64,000 nucleotides of DNA from Progne subis subis (taxonomy: Eukaryota > Chordata > Aves > Passeriformes > Hirundinidae). The notes beneath the pieces are model-generated. The model searched no databases, was not told the DNA's origin, and was given only the letters and a program-made list of their open reading frames with translations. Numbering within the stretch: the first letter of the stretch is position 1; each line of letters begins with the position of its first letter. Both the position numbers and the translations under genes were made by a program. Of the stretch, positions 34,701 to 46,940 are shown one piece after another. The stretch lies in NCBI GenBank assembly GCA_022316685.1, contig JAKJHU010000030.1, positions 4,967,058 through 5,031,057 of the forward strand, given 5' to 3'.

Positions 34701-37700
34701 AAATGAGCAGGGAACAGGATTCAGACTGCTGCTGTTTTTGCTTAGAGACAGGTGTTCTCTGAGATGGCTGAACCACAGTAGATTTCTATGGGGAAAACTA
34801 TCTTTATAACAGATAAGGCTAAGAATAGACACACTCCTTGGCTTGCACTCATCTTTCAAAGAGACATCCAGATGGGAATCCTGAGTCCAGTGAGTCAGAC
34901 CGTCTGTGCAAGATGAGGGGGCAGAGGGCTCCTTCTTTGCAAATCTTCTTGCTAGATAAGCAGGATTTAGAGGGCATTTTCACTCCACGAAAGCTCCCTG
35001 TGATCCCACAAGGTGCTGGGGGCAACCATGCAGCAGGTTCTGGCTGTGGGCAGGATGGCAGTCGTGCTGTTCCTCAGACAGTACAGCCATCAGCACATCC
35101 CTCACTGGGGGCTGCACACTGGTAAGGGCCTTTGCACGCTGTGAACATGCTTCCAAGAAGGGAAATGTGATGACACTCTTCCACAAGAGGAAATGATGTA
35201 GGTATGTCCTCAAATATCTTAGGGAAAGGACCTGTCCCTCTGATGAGTTCAGAGAGGTTTTTGCTCAAGAAAGAGAAAGGAGATGGTGATCCAGCTAGGC
35301 TCAATTTGTTCTCTTTGTGATGTTCCAGTTGTCTCCATTGCTGGCAGTTGGAAGCCAGAAAAAAGCCAATATTCTAAAGCAAGAATGGTCGAAGAGCAAA
35401 GCGGTGCGATGACTCCTTGAAGCTGCCTATTTGTTATTTTCCCACATGAAAGGCATTAATCCCTTACTTGATTGTGACAAAATGAACTTTGTCTTGAAGG
35501 TACCTCTGAGTCAGCACGAAAGTGCTAGCCAGATAAACACAACACCAAATTTGGGATTATTTTTTCTTCAAAGTGTTTTTAAAGAATTAAGGATAACTGC
35601 CTTTGAATTAAGTGGTTTTAGGAGTCATGCCTCAGGAGGGAACTAGGTCATTCAGAAACTCTAGCGGACCGCTGCCAGAAAAAATTTCTTTTAAAAGCAG
35701 TACTTGTATAAGTGAAATGAGAATACAGAAATCCTTAGTCTTACATCTCCAAGTAGTCAGTTAAGTGAGATATCTGTTGGAGGACAATCCTTACGGTAAA
35801 AACACAGGTCCCTGGGGTACCATCAGAAAACTAGATATTCATTAACCTCCACATATAACTGTGTTTGTGTGAATGACAAATAGGAGGAAAACCTACACAC
35901 TATTGCAGAAAAACACAGCTATACTGCAGAAGTTTCTTTAAAACTGTAAAGATAAAAATCCATATTTTATATGGATTCACCTACTCTTAAAGTCAAAGCC
36001 CAAAGGATTGTCTTTGGTGTTCAAAGAAATGACCCAGTATGTATCTTTCCCTTGCTGCAGGATGGTAGGTTTCAGCACTGTGAACACTTCCAGTGCATAA
36101 AGCTAAATAAAAGGTATTGCATATCTTTTTGTGGGGGGGATTCATTCTTGATTCACATGGCAACTTAATTTATAAATGTATACCATCTTTGTTATGTGAA
36201 ACAAATCAGACCCGCTGCTCAGTGTCAGCAGCTAGAAAATGCAGCTTCTGAGATAATGGAGGCCAGTACCACTGCTGTAGTATGCCATTACTGGTCCTAT
36301 GGGAAAGCTTTTTCTATGGCAAGGAAAAACAGTACCTATGGGCACCATTTATTTTTAATTATTTTACAGATTATTTGAAAAGAAATGTCCATGAAGCAAA
36401 GCAGTGATGAAAAGTTGTACTTGTTTCCTACCTATGATTACATTTGCTAAGGAGGAGAACAACGGTGGTCCTTTGTCCCTTTTTCAGAGGTGACAGTGTC
36501 TTCAGTGTACCATGCATCAGTGAAGGATCACTGCTACTCATAAAGTGTTTCAGACCTTCTCAGAGAAATGAGATGTTATAGGATAAGGTGTTAATTCTAT
36601 CTGATCTTGCTGTTATCTTTATAAACCCCAGAGGCAAATAACATGGATCGTAGCAAATCACTCCCTATCTATTAAGAATGGCATTTCAGGGTTTGGTAGA
36701 GCAGCAAATTAATACTCCATTCTGGATGACTAGTTGAAGAGGGCTGATCATCACTTTAGTTTCTCTGCTCATGGATTTTAAATTTTCAGTATTCAAGGAT
36801 GCTGACAAACATTGTTTTCCCTGAAGCTACTCTTCTGTAATGTCATCTGTATAACCCAGTGCAGCATTCTGAAACAAATGTACCTCTTCCGTATTCATAA
36901 CACGCATTTTTCTTTTGCTTACATTCTGTGTTCAGAATAACTAAGGTTCTGATCTATAACACAGCCTAATATCCGTAGAAATTAACGTAAGTGTCTGCTT
37001 TGTGGTTCTTGATCTGGTTCCTTAAGTTTCTGGTTAGCCTCATGGAGATCAGCTGCTTGTTTGGAGAGGATGGTTTTGTGTCTGTCAGGAGCAGTGATGC
37101 AGGGGAGAGAATTGGTATAGTTATGTAAGAAAACACCGTGAAACTTCTGGCAGGTATCAGTTTCACAGGAAAGATTAAAAAGACAGATATCTAAGCATCG
37201 AGTGAAACCAGCTTCTCATTTTTTCTAGATTTTCCCCTAACCTTTATAACTCACTTGTTGCACGTCAAAGACAAGCTCTTATACATGAGCACAGACTTGG
37301 ACTTTATCAAATGCCACCTAAAATCCCTGTGGATATGCAGGCAGAAGGTGGAACTTGTTCAGATGTTTCCAGAGGCTCTCATAGAAGACTCCCCTGGGCA
37401 GAACTGGCCAGATATTTTCATCAGCTAAAGATAATTCTGATGGAAAACTGTGTAGGTGCCATTAAGTACTGACATTTATCTGGCAGCAGATCAAGCAAAC
37501 AAGCAGTGCCCTCTGCCCCTTCCCCACAGAACCAAGTCATGGAACACCTCTGTCTGCAAAAGTGATCCAGGAACGTCTTTGTTAGAACCCCAGTCTCAAA
37601 GTTCACCTGGCTGCCCTGACCTCCTCGGTATCCCACTGGTGCTGTGGGTGAATCTCCCTCCATTTCCCTCTGGAAGAACATGCTGAACCTTTCATTAAGC

Positions 37701-40700
37701 TGTTTATACCCTTGCTTATGATGAGAAGCAGAGACAGAGAAACTCAGCCCTTTAGCACGTGGGACCAGCAGGGCTGAACTCAGGAACAACATCTCACCCC
37801 TGCTTTTGGAGGTCAATACCCCCACCCTCCCTGTCTGAGTGCAGGGGAAGTACTGCCCTCTGATGTAGGAATTTCATCCAGCTCTTTCTTGTAGCACCTC
37901 TTTATGGCAGCACAGCTCCTTCCCTCCATTGTGTTTTTGGAACAAAGTCACCACCTCTGATCCTGAGGCCATATGTATGCTTTAGATACTCCACAAGATC
38001 CCCTTCTCCTATATTTAGAGATACCTACACACTTAAACTCTGCAATTTATTTACCACACTGTGGTTTTCAGAAAAGGACATCTTATCCTACAGGGAAGAA
38101 GACCCAGAGCAACACATAAGAGCAGAAGAGAGTTTTGATTAAAAATTGCATTGTGTTCCACCATGAGGACCATCAGCACTTCTCTACATAGGTTAGATAA
38201 TATTAAAAACATAGAAAAGATAACATTATATGTTAGTAATTTCATTACAGTTTCAGACAAATAATTCTCCTAATTGTGTATACAAAAAATTTGGTCCTCA
38301 CTTCAAGTACTCTAAACTTTAGCAGAATAAAGCAATGCCTGCTCTGGGCTGGCACTTGAGTTTAGATCATGCAGTGAATTATGCTTAGACAAAAAACTGT
38401 ATTAAAAAGCTAAGTGGAACTTGACAAACTATCAAAAATGCTTTATGTGAAGAAAATGTAGAAAATGAGTAATATTTATGCATAGTTAAAACATATTTGC
38501 CAAATGCCGAGGAAACGGGAAATATTAATTAATAGTGTTTTTTAACAGCAGAAAATTAATTGAAATTATTCAAAGTCCAATTCTGTTCTCTGCATGCTGT
38601 GACTAATCTAATTGAGATGAATAGGCTACTTGTTGAAAAAGAAACTACTCAGCATGACTAACTTTGGTGGAATCAAGCCCTCCATGAACATTATTAACCA
38701 GTTGTGAAATACAGTGCTTATTTTGTGTCCCTCTACTCTAAGACAGGAAATTTGATCCACTTCCTTATTTACTTCATTTCCAAGATGCCCAGAAAGGTGT
38801 CATTGTGAAATGTGCCAAGAAAGAAACAGATTGTCACAAGAGGCACAGAAGTTGTCCTTCCTTCCAGGTGAAAACCGCTGCTGCGTGTACAAGCAGTGAA
38901 TTCACACTTCCAATCCGTGTGCCTCAGGAAGGCAGGACCTCTGCTGGGGTGCTATGCTGCTGGAGGCTTAGCACCCTCGGTGTCAAAGTGATGTATTGGG
39001 TTTCTCCAGTGCCAGCTGAAGGCAGATAATATAAAAACACAGCCCAAGACCATCCCCTGGATATCTCAGGGCGCCCATGTTCTGCAGCCATCTGCTGCAC
39101 AGAGACAGTACTCTCAGTGGTGCTCATTATGAGACAGGGGTTTAAAGCATTTAACATAACCACAGTCTGACAGACAGAAAAATGTTTATCCCCTTGGGGA
39201 AGATGTCAACAAAAAGCACATCTGGATGCAAAGCAAAGCTTCTGGATCCCTTTCCTCGTGGCCTGACTCCATAAATGTTGAAGTCATTCTTCTTTTTTTT
39301 TTTTTTTTCCTTCATGAGGACTTTATGGTTTTTATTCAGAGATGTGTTAACACAAAAAGATCAGAGAGTAGAGGTGGCATCCCACGTGTCCCACTGGCAG
39401 ATCTCTGGATTTCCCCAAAAGGAAATCCTAGTGCTGTTTCCGAGTCCCACTTTTTGTTTTCTGGGTGCTGTGCAGGCAATTCTGCCGGCCTCTAAGCAGA
39501 GAGATCTGGCCACAGGTGTCCAGGCCTATTGAGTTGGTGCAGTTTCCAGATAATTACTGTTTTTCTCTCTGCATCTGACCTAACATCAGAACTTTTTCCT
39601 TGGTTCTAATACTGCAAGATGGCTATTTATTAAGCTTTTCTAATTTATTCAGTTTTAGTCTTTACATAACAAGCTCTTATATTTATAAGACTACAGACTT
39701 GCTGACAATCCACTCTTCAGCACGTCTGCTAATGATGCTGTGGATTCATAGGAAGATGGAAAACACAGGGTAGGATGTCAAAAAGTTCTGTGTTCAATGT
39801 CTCATGTTTTACCACCTTAGTGATAAAATGTTCTGCACTGCTGGCTAGAACGTGATGACCAGAGTCCTGCTGCCTGCACTGGTCCTCTGCCAGAGGTTGG
39901 GCTTTACTCTCACCCTGACCTTGCTGATACTGCCATCACAAGATGTAACATAAGTGAAGCACAAGTTGTCTAAAGTTGTGAAAACCATTTTATGGTTTTC
40001 CTGCATACATAAGGCCTTAACTGAATGCATTGAGTCCCGGACAAGGTTATGCATTCCTCCAGAAGTCCTAAGATGTGCAGGATAACAGAGAAAGAAATGT
40101 CTTGTCATGTAAGACAGGACAGAAAGGCAGGCATGTAATTTATGCTGTGATCTGGGATGCTGTGAACATCTGTGGAGAGGACCACCCGAAGGATGAGTCA
40201 CCCCACCTACTCCAGACACCTCTCCTAGGAGTGGTGAGTCACCATGGCAGTGCCTGATCTCTCTCCATGGATTGCAGAGGAGTTGGGAGGCAGCCGACAC
40301 ACAGCAGCTGCCCAGCTTCTCCCTCCTTGAAGTCAGGTGAATTCTGCCTCTGCTGATGGGTGACTTCACCTTGTCTGTGGTGGTGGCAAGGGAAGAATAA
40401 CAACTCTGTCCTTCACTGTTAAATTTATGGCAATAAGGTAGCACTAGATGCTGGAAGCCATTTCTGGAATGAGGTGCAGAACCACCTCAACTCAGGTAAA
40501 TTTTGTACTTTTCAGGTCTTTCTGTCTTTTGCAGAGAGGGCCATAACACTTGCAGTCCCTCAGTTACTATCCCCCATCAGAAATGGGTAGTTCTGCCTTT
40601 AAACTTATATGGTTGGCATAGTGATTAATGAGATTTGAATTAAACAATGGTACAGAGGCTGAAATAGTTCCTTGGGGAGCCTCTTTTTTCATTTGACTTC

Positions 40701-43700
40701 TGTTCACAATTTATATCCAAATTTGAATCGCTTCACTTCTCTAAGCCTGTTCTGTTCATCTTTGAGAGCTGCCTATAGAAGTGTTAGTCAAGCTGAAAGC
40801 ATTTATAGGAGAGACCTGCTTTTTTACTGGGGCCTTCTAAGTGCTTTCTGAATTGCTGATGTCTGCCAAGCAGAGGCAGAGGCCTTGTTGCTGGGCCCAT
40901 GGTGTTTCCTCATCCTGGTTCCCATCAGTGGGCTAGCAGGGGCCATGTGGTACATGAATCATGTTCTGGTTTTATGCAGACTTTCCCATTTCATTTATGT
41001 GCTACTTACATGGTTCCTGCCTAAACCTAGCATTACATCCACGTCTTTACAGAGTCAATGGGTTCATTTAGGACTCTGCAATGTGTAGATTTTTTTTCCT
41101 TTTAGCAGGTGCTTTCTTTCATTTATCTGCATTGCATTTCCTGTGCCTTGAGTTGCCCTTCAGCTAGATTACTTTTAGCTTCTTCAAAGCTTTTCACCAC
41201 TATGGTCAAAATTTTACTAATTTGAATATCTCTTTTGACATCTGTGGATGTTCTTACCTGACCTTCATCTTCCATAAATCACCAAAAGTCATAAAGTCTG
41301 AGTTCCAGAATATTCAGTTGCATGGATGATAGGAAGAATGCTTCTTATCCAGTGTGGATAATATGGACATGGTCTTTCATCTGTGGTAATAGTGTTCTTA
41401 TTCTGAAACCCTAATTCAGGCCAAATCTGTTACTACCATATAGGTTGTGGTACAAAATTACACCTTTGGAACCAACTGATACCAACCAGAGGTTCCCATC
41501 ATTTCTGTGCTGATGCCATGGTGCCAAAGCCTCTGAGGGAGGCCTGTTTTTTTTATAAGGAGCTTTAAGGAAAAGGGGCCTGAAATGACCATTTTCCTTT
41601 ACTACCCACCTCTCAGTTTGGACACACTTTTGTGTTGACTTGAAGGCCATGTTTCACCTTCAAAATCCCTCTCCATTTCTCTGACAGGTTAGAATATGAA
41701 ATCTTGAGAAGAGAAGAACAGAGTCTGGGGAATAACTGCAACATAAGCTCTGGGGGAATATCCTACCAAGCCAAATTTCTTGTGGTTGAGGAATGCCTCC
41801 AAAGCCACGTATCCCATATTGCAGTTTCTCTTTGGAACAAATTACAATCCCTTTAGCTAAACATTAATATTTAAAGCATGAGTTTTATTCTGAAATGCAT
41901 TTTTAAAAATCAGTTAAAATTCTATTAACTATAACTCTTACAGTTAATTTAAATGGCTTGTTTGATTGATGGATGGCATATGTTTGTCAGACCAGTAAAT
42001 TGCACTGAACTGTAACCCAGGAATCAGATGGTTAATTATTGCAGTTCTATACAAGAATTGATTGGGAAACCAGGTGCTCACTGTGTACGCATTAGGTAGA
42101 AGTTTCTGAGAACAAGGTGCCTCTGTAAGATTGTTGTTCTAGCTTGAAACTATGTTGAAGTTATTAGAGTGGAAAGAGAGTGGCATGAAGAACATCTTAA
42201 GAGGGCAAAAAGATTATTAGTGTCTGGGCTGCTAGGTTGTTGTTTTGAGCTCTAAGTAAGTTTCCTTTTTCTCTCCCCTGTGTTTAACTAAGTATTGAAC
42301 ACCCGTGAAACGCTTTTTCTCATGTGCCAGGAGTACTTAGACAAATCTTTCACATATCCAACCTTACTGTATCTTATTGATTATTTCCTATAAGCCTTTC
42401 ATCGTACATCTCAGTAATTGAATGCCATTGCATGAAGGGGAGCTACCTGGTTCATCATTAAGCCTTTCATTTTCTGACAAAGTTGCCATGGCTGCCGTAT
42501 TTCCCAATAAGTTCCTCATTCCTAATATCTTGTTCATGAAATTTGTAGTTTCCAGTGCCCATGAAATCAGGAACTATAAAAAATAACCAGAAATCATGCT
42601 AGAATCTGTCACTTGGTATTCTTCTGTTTTCCAAGCTTGTCATCCAGTTAGGGAACATAAGATACTGTGTGACTAGTCCAATACCAGTAACAGACAGCAA
42701 CTTGTCAAAATGAACATTTGCAGACAACCCACAGCATTTTTTTCCCCCAAGTGTTTGAGAACACTTAAAAATAACAATTGCATTCAGGAAAGCCTGAGAG
42801 TACCATTCAGACCAACAAAGCCTGAACTTACTATTTTTGACTCAGTATTATTTCATATTCTGAGTGTGACGTGTGCATCTTTATTTCATCTGGATTAACC
42901 AGATTGAAAACGGAATGCAGAGAGCCAGACTGCTCCAAGAACGCAGTACTCTGGTTGGGGGAAAAAAAAAAATAAATTAAAAATTAAAAAATTCTATGTC
43001 TAAAATCTCCTACTAAAATCTGTCCCTCCATCATGATGCATTAGCAAGATGTGCATGCTTTGAAGACCTAGCTTTGCTGGTGAATGCTGGGTGTTTGAAA
43101 AACCTGACTGCAGATAATCTGCTTAATATTATGCAGCAAAGACAGGAATGAAAACTATATCTCCAGAAACCTATCTGGCAGCCAAGGGACACAAGTCCCT
43201 TCTTGCATCCCAGCAGTACTACAGCTCAGCTTGACTCCAGAAGGACTGGTGATCATCCAGCTGAAATTCAGTACAAACATCAGGATTAGTATGAGAAAAA
43301 ATGGTGGCATTTCGGTCCCCAGGTGGTCAGTGGGCTGGAAAAGGCTGCCTCAGAAGGAGGAGAAAACAGGTTCCCTGCAGGCCTGGCAGCAATGCAGAAC
43401 TCCAGCTCAAAGCCTCAGGGTATTAGTGCAGGCTCAGCTGCAAAAGAGTGTCCTGCATGGAAAACAGGGAATCCCTGAGCTATGCACTGAACATGCTCAA
43501 AGAACTCTAGTGTAGTGAGTAGGCATTAATGATAAACACAATGCTCGTATTTCACTGTCAAAGAACCCAGATGAAATGTGTATGAGGCACTTAATGCCAT
43601 GAGCACCCTGCTCCCAGTCTGGAGATGGGTGGAAGAATTGAAAGCCCACATCCTGAACTCACAGTACTTCTGTACAATTCTGGTTTTCCTCTTTACTTTC

Positions 43701-44286
43701 TTTTATGCTGGCAGCTTCTGCAGCAGACAGTTGCCTCTGCAGGGCCCAGCACAGAGCACCAACCTTCTGAGTGTTGTGTGGGGCTGTGTGGGGCACAGGA
43801 GACAAACCCCAGTAGGCTGAGTGGAACAGCATTTGCTTTGCCTTGCTGCGCTCACTTGGGTGAAGGTACCAGCAACAGCTTAATTCCATTTATGCCTCCG
43901 GCCTGGAAACTTGGAAACTCTTGGTGCCAGGCCATGATGATCCAAGCTGGGCACTGTGTCCTTAGAGGACTCTAACATATGCAGTACAGACTACCTGGAG
44001 GCAGGGAAGAAGGGTCCACCAAGCAGGATCCACAGAACAATGTGCCAAACAGGGACCCCCCCAATGGTGGCCTGCAGGGAACGTGGGACAGCTCTCGGGG
44101 CTGGATTGTGCCCTCAAAATTTGAGGTTGACATGAATCCTGCACTCAGGATTTGCTGCCCTTATCTCCCTCTTCCACTTGAAGTTACATCCCAAAACCTT
44201 TATTCCAAATCTATACAAGGGGAAGTACCAGGCCATTCAGAATGGAAGGGATGCCTTGCCAATCCTTTTCCAATGGAATGCAAGCC
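31709..44286. other. Long intergenic stretch, no gene seen
   Basis: About 12.6 kb without a recognised gene or transposable element. Simple sequence includes a T16 run (39293-39308) and an A-rich run (42962-42991). A GC-richer patch at 33815-34090 gives short domain-free frames on both strands. The longest frame is 199 codons on the minus strand (39845-40444); its composition is unremarkable and its length is within chance expectation for this much sequence. Confidence 0.55.
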
Positions 44287-44292
44287 CCTCTT
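44287..44292. repeat. Target-site duplication, left copy
   Basis: CCTCTT, identical to the six bases immediately right of the LTR at 44995-45000. Confidence 0.85.
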
Positions 44293-44503
44293 TGTCGCAG
44301 TGTCCCTCACGCCTGGCTGGCGCTGACCACAGGCGAGCTCAGTCCTGCACCGCGGCAAACGCGGATAGGTTGGGGTTACAGGCAGGGCGAGCAACCTCCT
44401 TCCTGTGGGGTCTTGTTCCCCACACCGGCGGCTGGACCTGATGGCGTCACGACTGCGGCGACAGACAAAGAGTCGACTCTCTTCTGAGCAGCGTTAAAGG
44501 TGG

Positions 44504-44509
44504 TTTATT
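44504..44509 (-). terminator. LTR polyadenylation signal
   Basis: AATAAA on the minus strand, about 80 bp downstream of the TATA-like box, as expected in an R region. Confidence 0.7.
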
Positions 44510-44585
44510 AAAGGGGAGTCTGGCAAGGAGCTCCGTCTCTGACCACTGCTGCCCAGAGGGAGCCCAGAACAAAGCTGTGCAGCAA

Positions 44586-44594
44586 CCTATAAAC
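44586..44594 (-). promoter_or_regulatory. LTR TATA-like box
   Basis: GTTTATAGG on the minus strand, upstream of the AATAAA. It would direct transcription leftward, toward YWHAZ. Confidence 0.5.
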
Positions 44595-44994
44595 AGGGGA
44601 GGATCCAGGGGTGGCGACAACGGGTCAGCTAATAAGGGAATACGGGGGTGTAACAGTGGGTGTTAACTTTTAAACATCAGATCAATCACAAGATGGGAGA
44701 AGGGAATTCCCCTGGCACCAGCCTATCACGCCACGCCTCCCCTGGATCTTTCCAGAAGACAGGGAAGGGCTTTGAAGTGACAGACAGGATGCCAAAAGGA
44801 GAGAGGGGGGATTGATAGGGACAGGTGGAGGAGTGGGGTGATTCACACAAAACGACTTGTTATACAGCAAACTCATGGAGGGGGAACCATTACAGGAAAC
44901 GGGGGCACAGTGGAATGAACCATTACAAAAAACTTCTTATAAAACTTACAAAAATTACTTAAGAACTTGATAAAACAACTCTTGCACCACCACA

Positions 44995-45000
44995 CCTCTT
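44995..45000. repeat. Target-site duplication, right copy
   Basis: CCTCTT, identical to the left copy at 44287-44292. Confidence 0.85.
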
Positions 45001-46822
45001 AGACGGAATTTGAATCCCCGTTTGCAACAAGAACCCAATTTTGCTACTTTGCCAACAGGGCTATCATCTCTTACCACTGGAGGGAGAGTTAGTGCTCCCA
45101 AACTCCTATTTTGCATAGCAAAATCAAGCACCCACTGGTCTAATAAACAGGAAAGAAGAAATGGACACTGCTGTGCCTGGTGCTCAGGCACATACCTCCC
45201 TGCTGTGAGGCAGGTTCATGGGGCCAGCCTGCCTGCCACCATTTAGAAGGCTTCTGAGAAGAAGCTGCCTCCTCTTGCCCTGGGCAATGCCAGCCTCCCA
45301 GGAGGTACCTTTTCCCCAGGAGGCAGAAGGCTTTCTGTCTTTCTGACACCTCTCATCACCTCCCCTCCCTTTCTGTTTATGCTGCAGTGGGTGTCTGTGG
45401 TGAAGTCTCAAGCACTTCCACACATGCTGTCCCCAGCTATTAGTCTTCAGGGTCAACAGCTGTCAGCTGCAGCCCCTTGGGTTTGGTTGCCTGCCTTACC
45501 AAATGCCAGTAGACATTTAGGTCAATTGATTGCACAGGCTTGTAGAGTTAGGTTTCTGAGGGCTGGGTCTCCAGCAGCTGCTCCTTGAGAGCCAGAGACA
45601 GGAACTGCCTCTTAGAACATAGCACCACCAAAAGCTCTCTCCCTGGAGACCTGGGAGAGCAGTTTTGAGGCTGAGCTCCTAGGCAGGAGGTCTGGATAAA
45701 GCCCATCTTATTTCTTGTTCATGGGTATAGCTAGTTCCATAATAGAAAATAGGTTAATTATGGCCCAGATTTACTCTGGCATAAAAGAAGGTGGAAGCAG
45801 TTACATCAAGAGTGATCCCTAGAAGAGGAGGCAGCTAAGGCGGTGCAGCCCTGTGGGAGGGTACTGGGTTGTACACACTATCGCTGTGTGTCCTGCTTTG
45901 CAAGGAGAAGGCTGAGAAAGGACAAGTTCCCTGATTCAAAGAGAAGCCCAAGGAGACTATGCAGGGCTTGGATTCTGAGTCAGAATAACCCGTGGCAGCT
46001 TCTGGTACCAAGAGCCCTCTCATAGCAGGAACCAGAGGAGTAAGGTCTTTGAGGACTGGATGTGACACCTAGGGAGCAAAGGGAAAGGTGCAAAGCTGGT
46101 AACACTGTAATGTGGGATTACTGTAATGTAAGTGAATCTTTCTCCTGGGGCAGAGAAGTCCAGGGAGAAAAATATGCTGGGACTTTATTTCCCTTTCAAA
46201 CTGAGGGGAGAGGAGAGCTGCTCTGGCCCCAGGCCTTGATCCCACCAGGTACCCTGGTGAGGAGTGTTGAAGCACCCTTTCTCAAACCATTTGCAGTGAT
46301 GGTTTGTTTTCTTGCCCATTTCTTTAACATTCTGTCAGAGTTGCTAATGTTGTACCTCTGCTTGCTCTGTCTCTATTTGCTACACGGATGAGGTAAAGCC
46401 TCTTGTGAGTGTGCATTGGTAAGTGCCCAGAAAGGCACCTCTTCTAGCATTGAAATTCCAAACAACTGTGCAGGTTTGCATCCAAACTCAGTGAGTAATG
46501 ATAATAGGAAAGAAAATCACTAATGGTGTGAGAGCTGAGACCATGGGGCCATCTCCTTATCCTGAGGTGACTGGGTGCAGGCTTTGGAGGAAGATGCAGT
46601 AGGCAAGCTGCAGACTTAGGAGACTCTACTTCAGGACAGCAGATTTGGGCTTGTTTAGGGAATTGTTAGGCAGAATAGACTTGGAAACCAGTGGGGGGAA
46701 AAGGTGCCAAGAAGCTGGCTAACTTAAAGAAAACACCAAGAGCTGAGAATTATAACTTGCTGTTGGGTAGTCAGACCAAGGGTTTCAGGGGAAGAACGGC
46801 TTGCTTAAACAAGGAGCTTCTC
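45001..46822. other. Intergenic, no gene seen
   Basis: Pre-insertion flank of the LTR and following sequence; short frames only. Confidence 0.6.
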
Positions 46823-46864
46823 AATGATAGAATGGCTTGGATTGGAAGGGACTGTAAAGACCTA
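46823..46864 (-). mobile_element. CR1 3' tail fragment (minus)
   Basis: AATGATAGAATGGCTTGGAT followed by GGAAGGGACTGTAAAGACC matches the antisense CR1 3' terminus. Only about 40 bp survive. Confidence 0.65.
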
Positions 46865-46880
46865 GACTTAGTGGAGTTCT

Positions 46881-46940
46881 GCTTGAACAGGTGACTGGAC
46901 AAAAGACCTCTTGAGGTCCCTCCCAATTTTATCTTTTATG
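46881..46940 (+). mobile_element. CR1 3' tail fragment (plus)
   Basis: CTGCTTGAACAGGTGACTGG, then GACCTCTTGAGGTCCCTCCC, then a worn ATTTTATCTTTTATG end match the sense CR1 3' terminus. It points the opposite way to the fragment 17 bp to its left. Confidence 0.65.

Larger units (their letters stand above)
44293..44994 (-). mobile_element. Solo LTR of an ERVK-like endogenous retrovirus
   Basis: The 702-bp unit starts TGTCGC and ends CCACA on the plus strand, so it has TG...CA ends with TGT/ACA inverted termini. It is flanked by perfect 6-bp direct repeats. On the minus strand it has the LTR order U3, TATA-like box (44594-44586), AATAAA (44509-44504) and a CpG-rich R/U5 of about 200 bp. No gag, pol, env or primer-binding site lies on either side, so it is a solo LTR left by recombination. 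A 6-bp duplication is typical of class II (ERVK/betaretrovirus-like or alpharetrovirus-like) integrations. The perfect duplication and retained CpGs suggest a fairly young insertion. The family name cannot be given without a repeat library. Confidence 0.88.

Noticed and set aside
39845..40444. 199-codon minus-strand frame
   Set aside because: No recognisable domain, and a frame of this length is expected by chance in 64 kb read in six frames.
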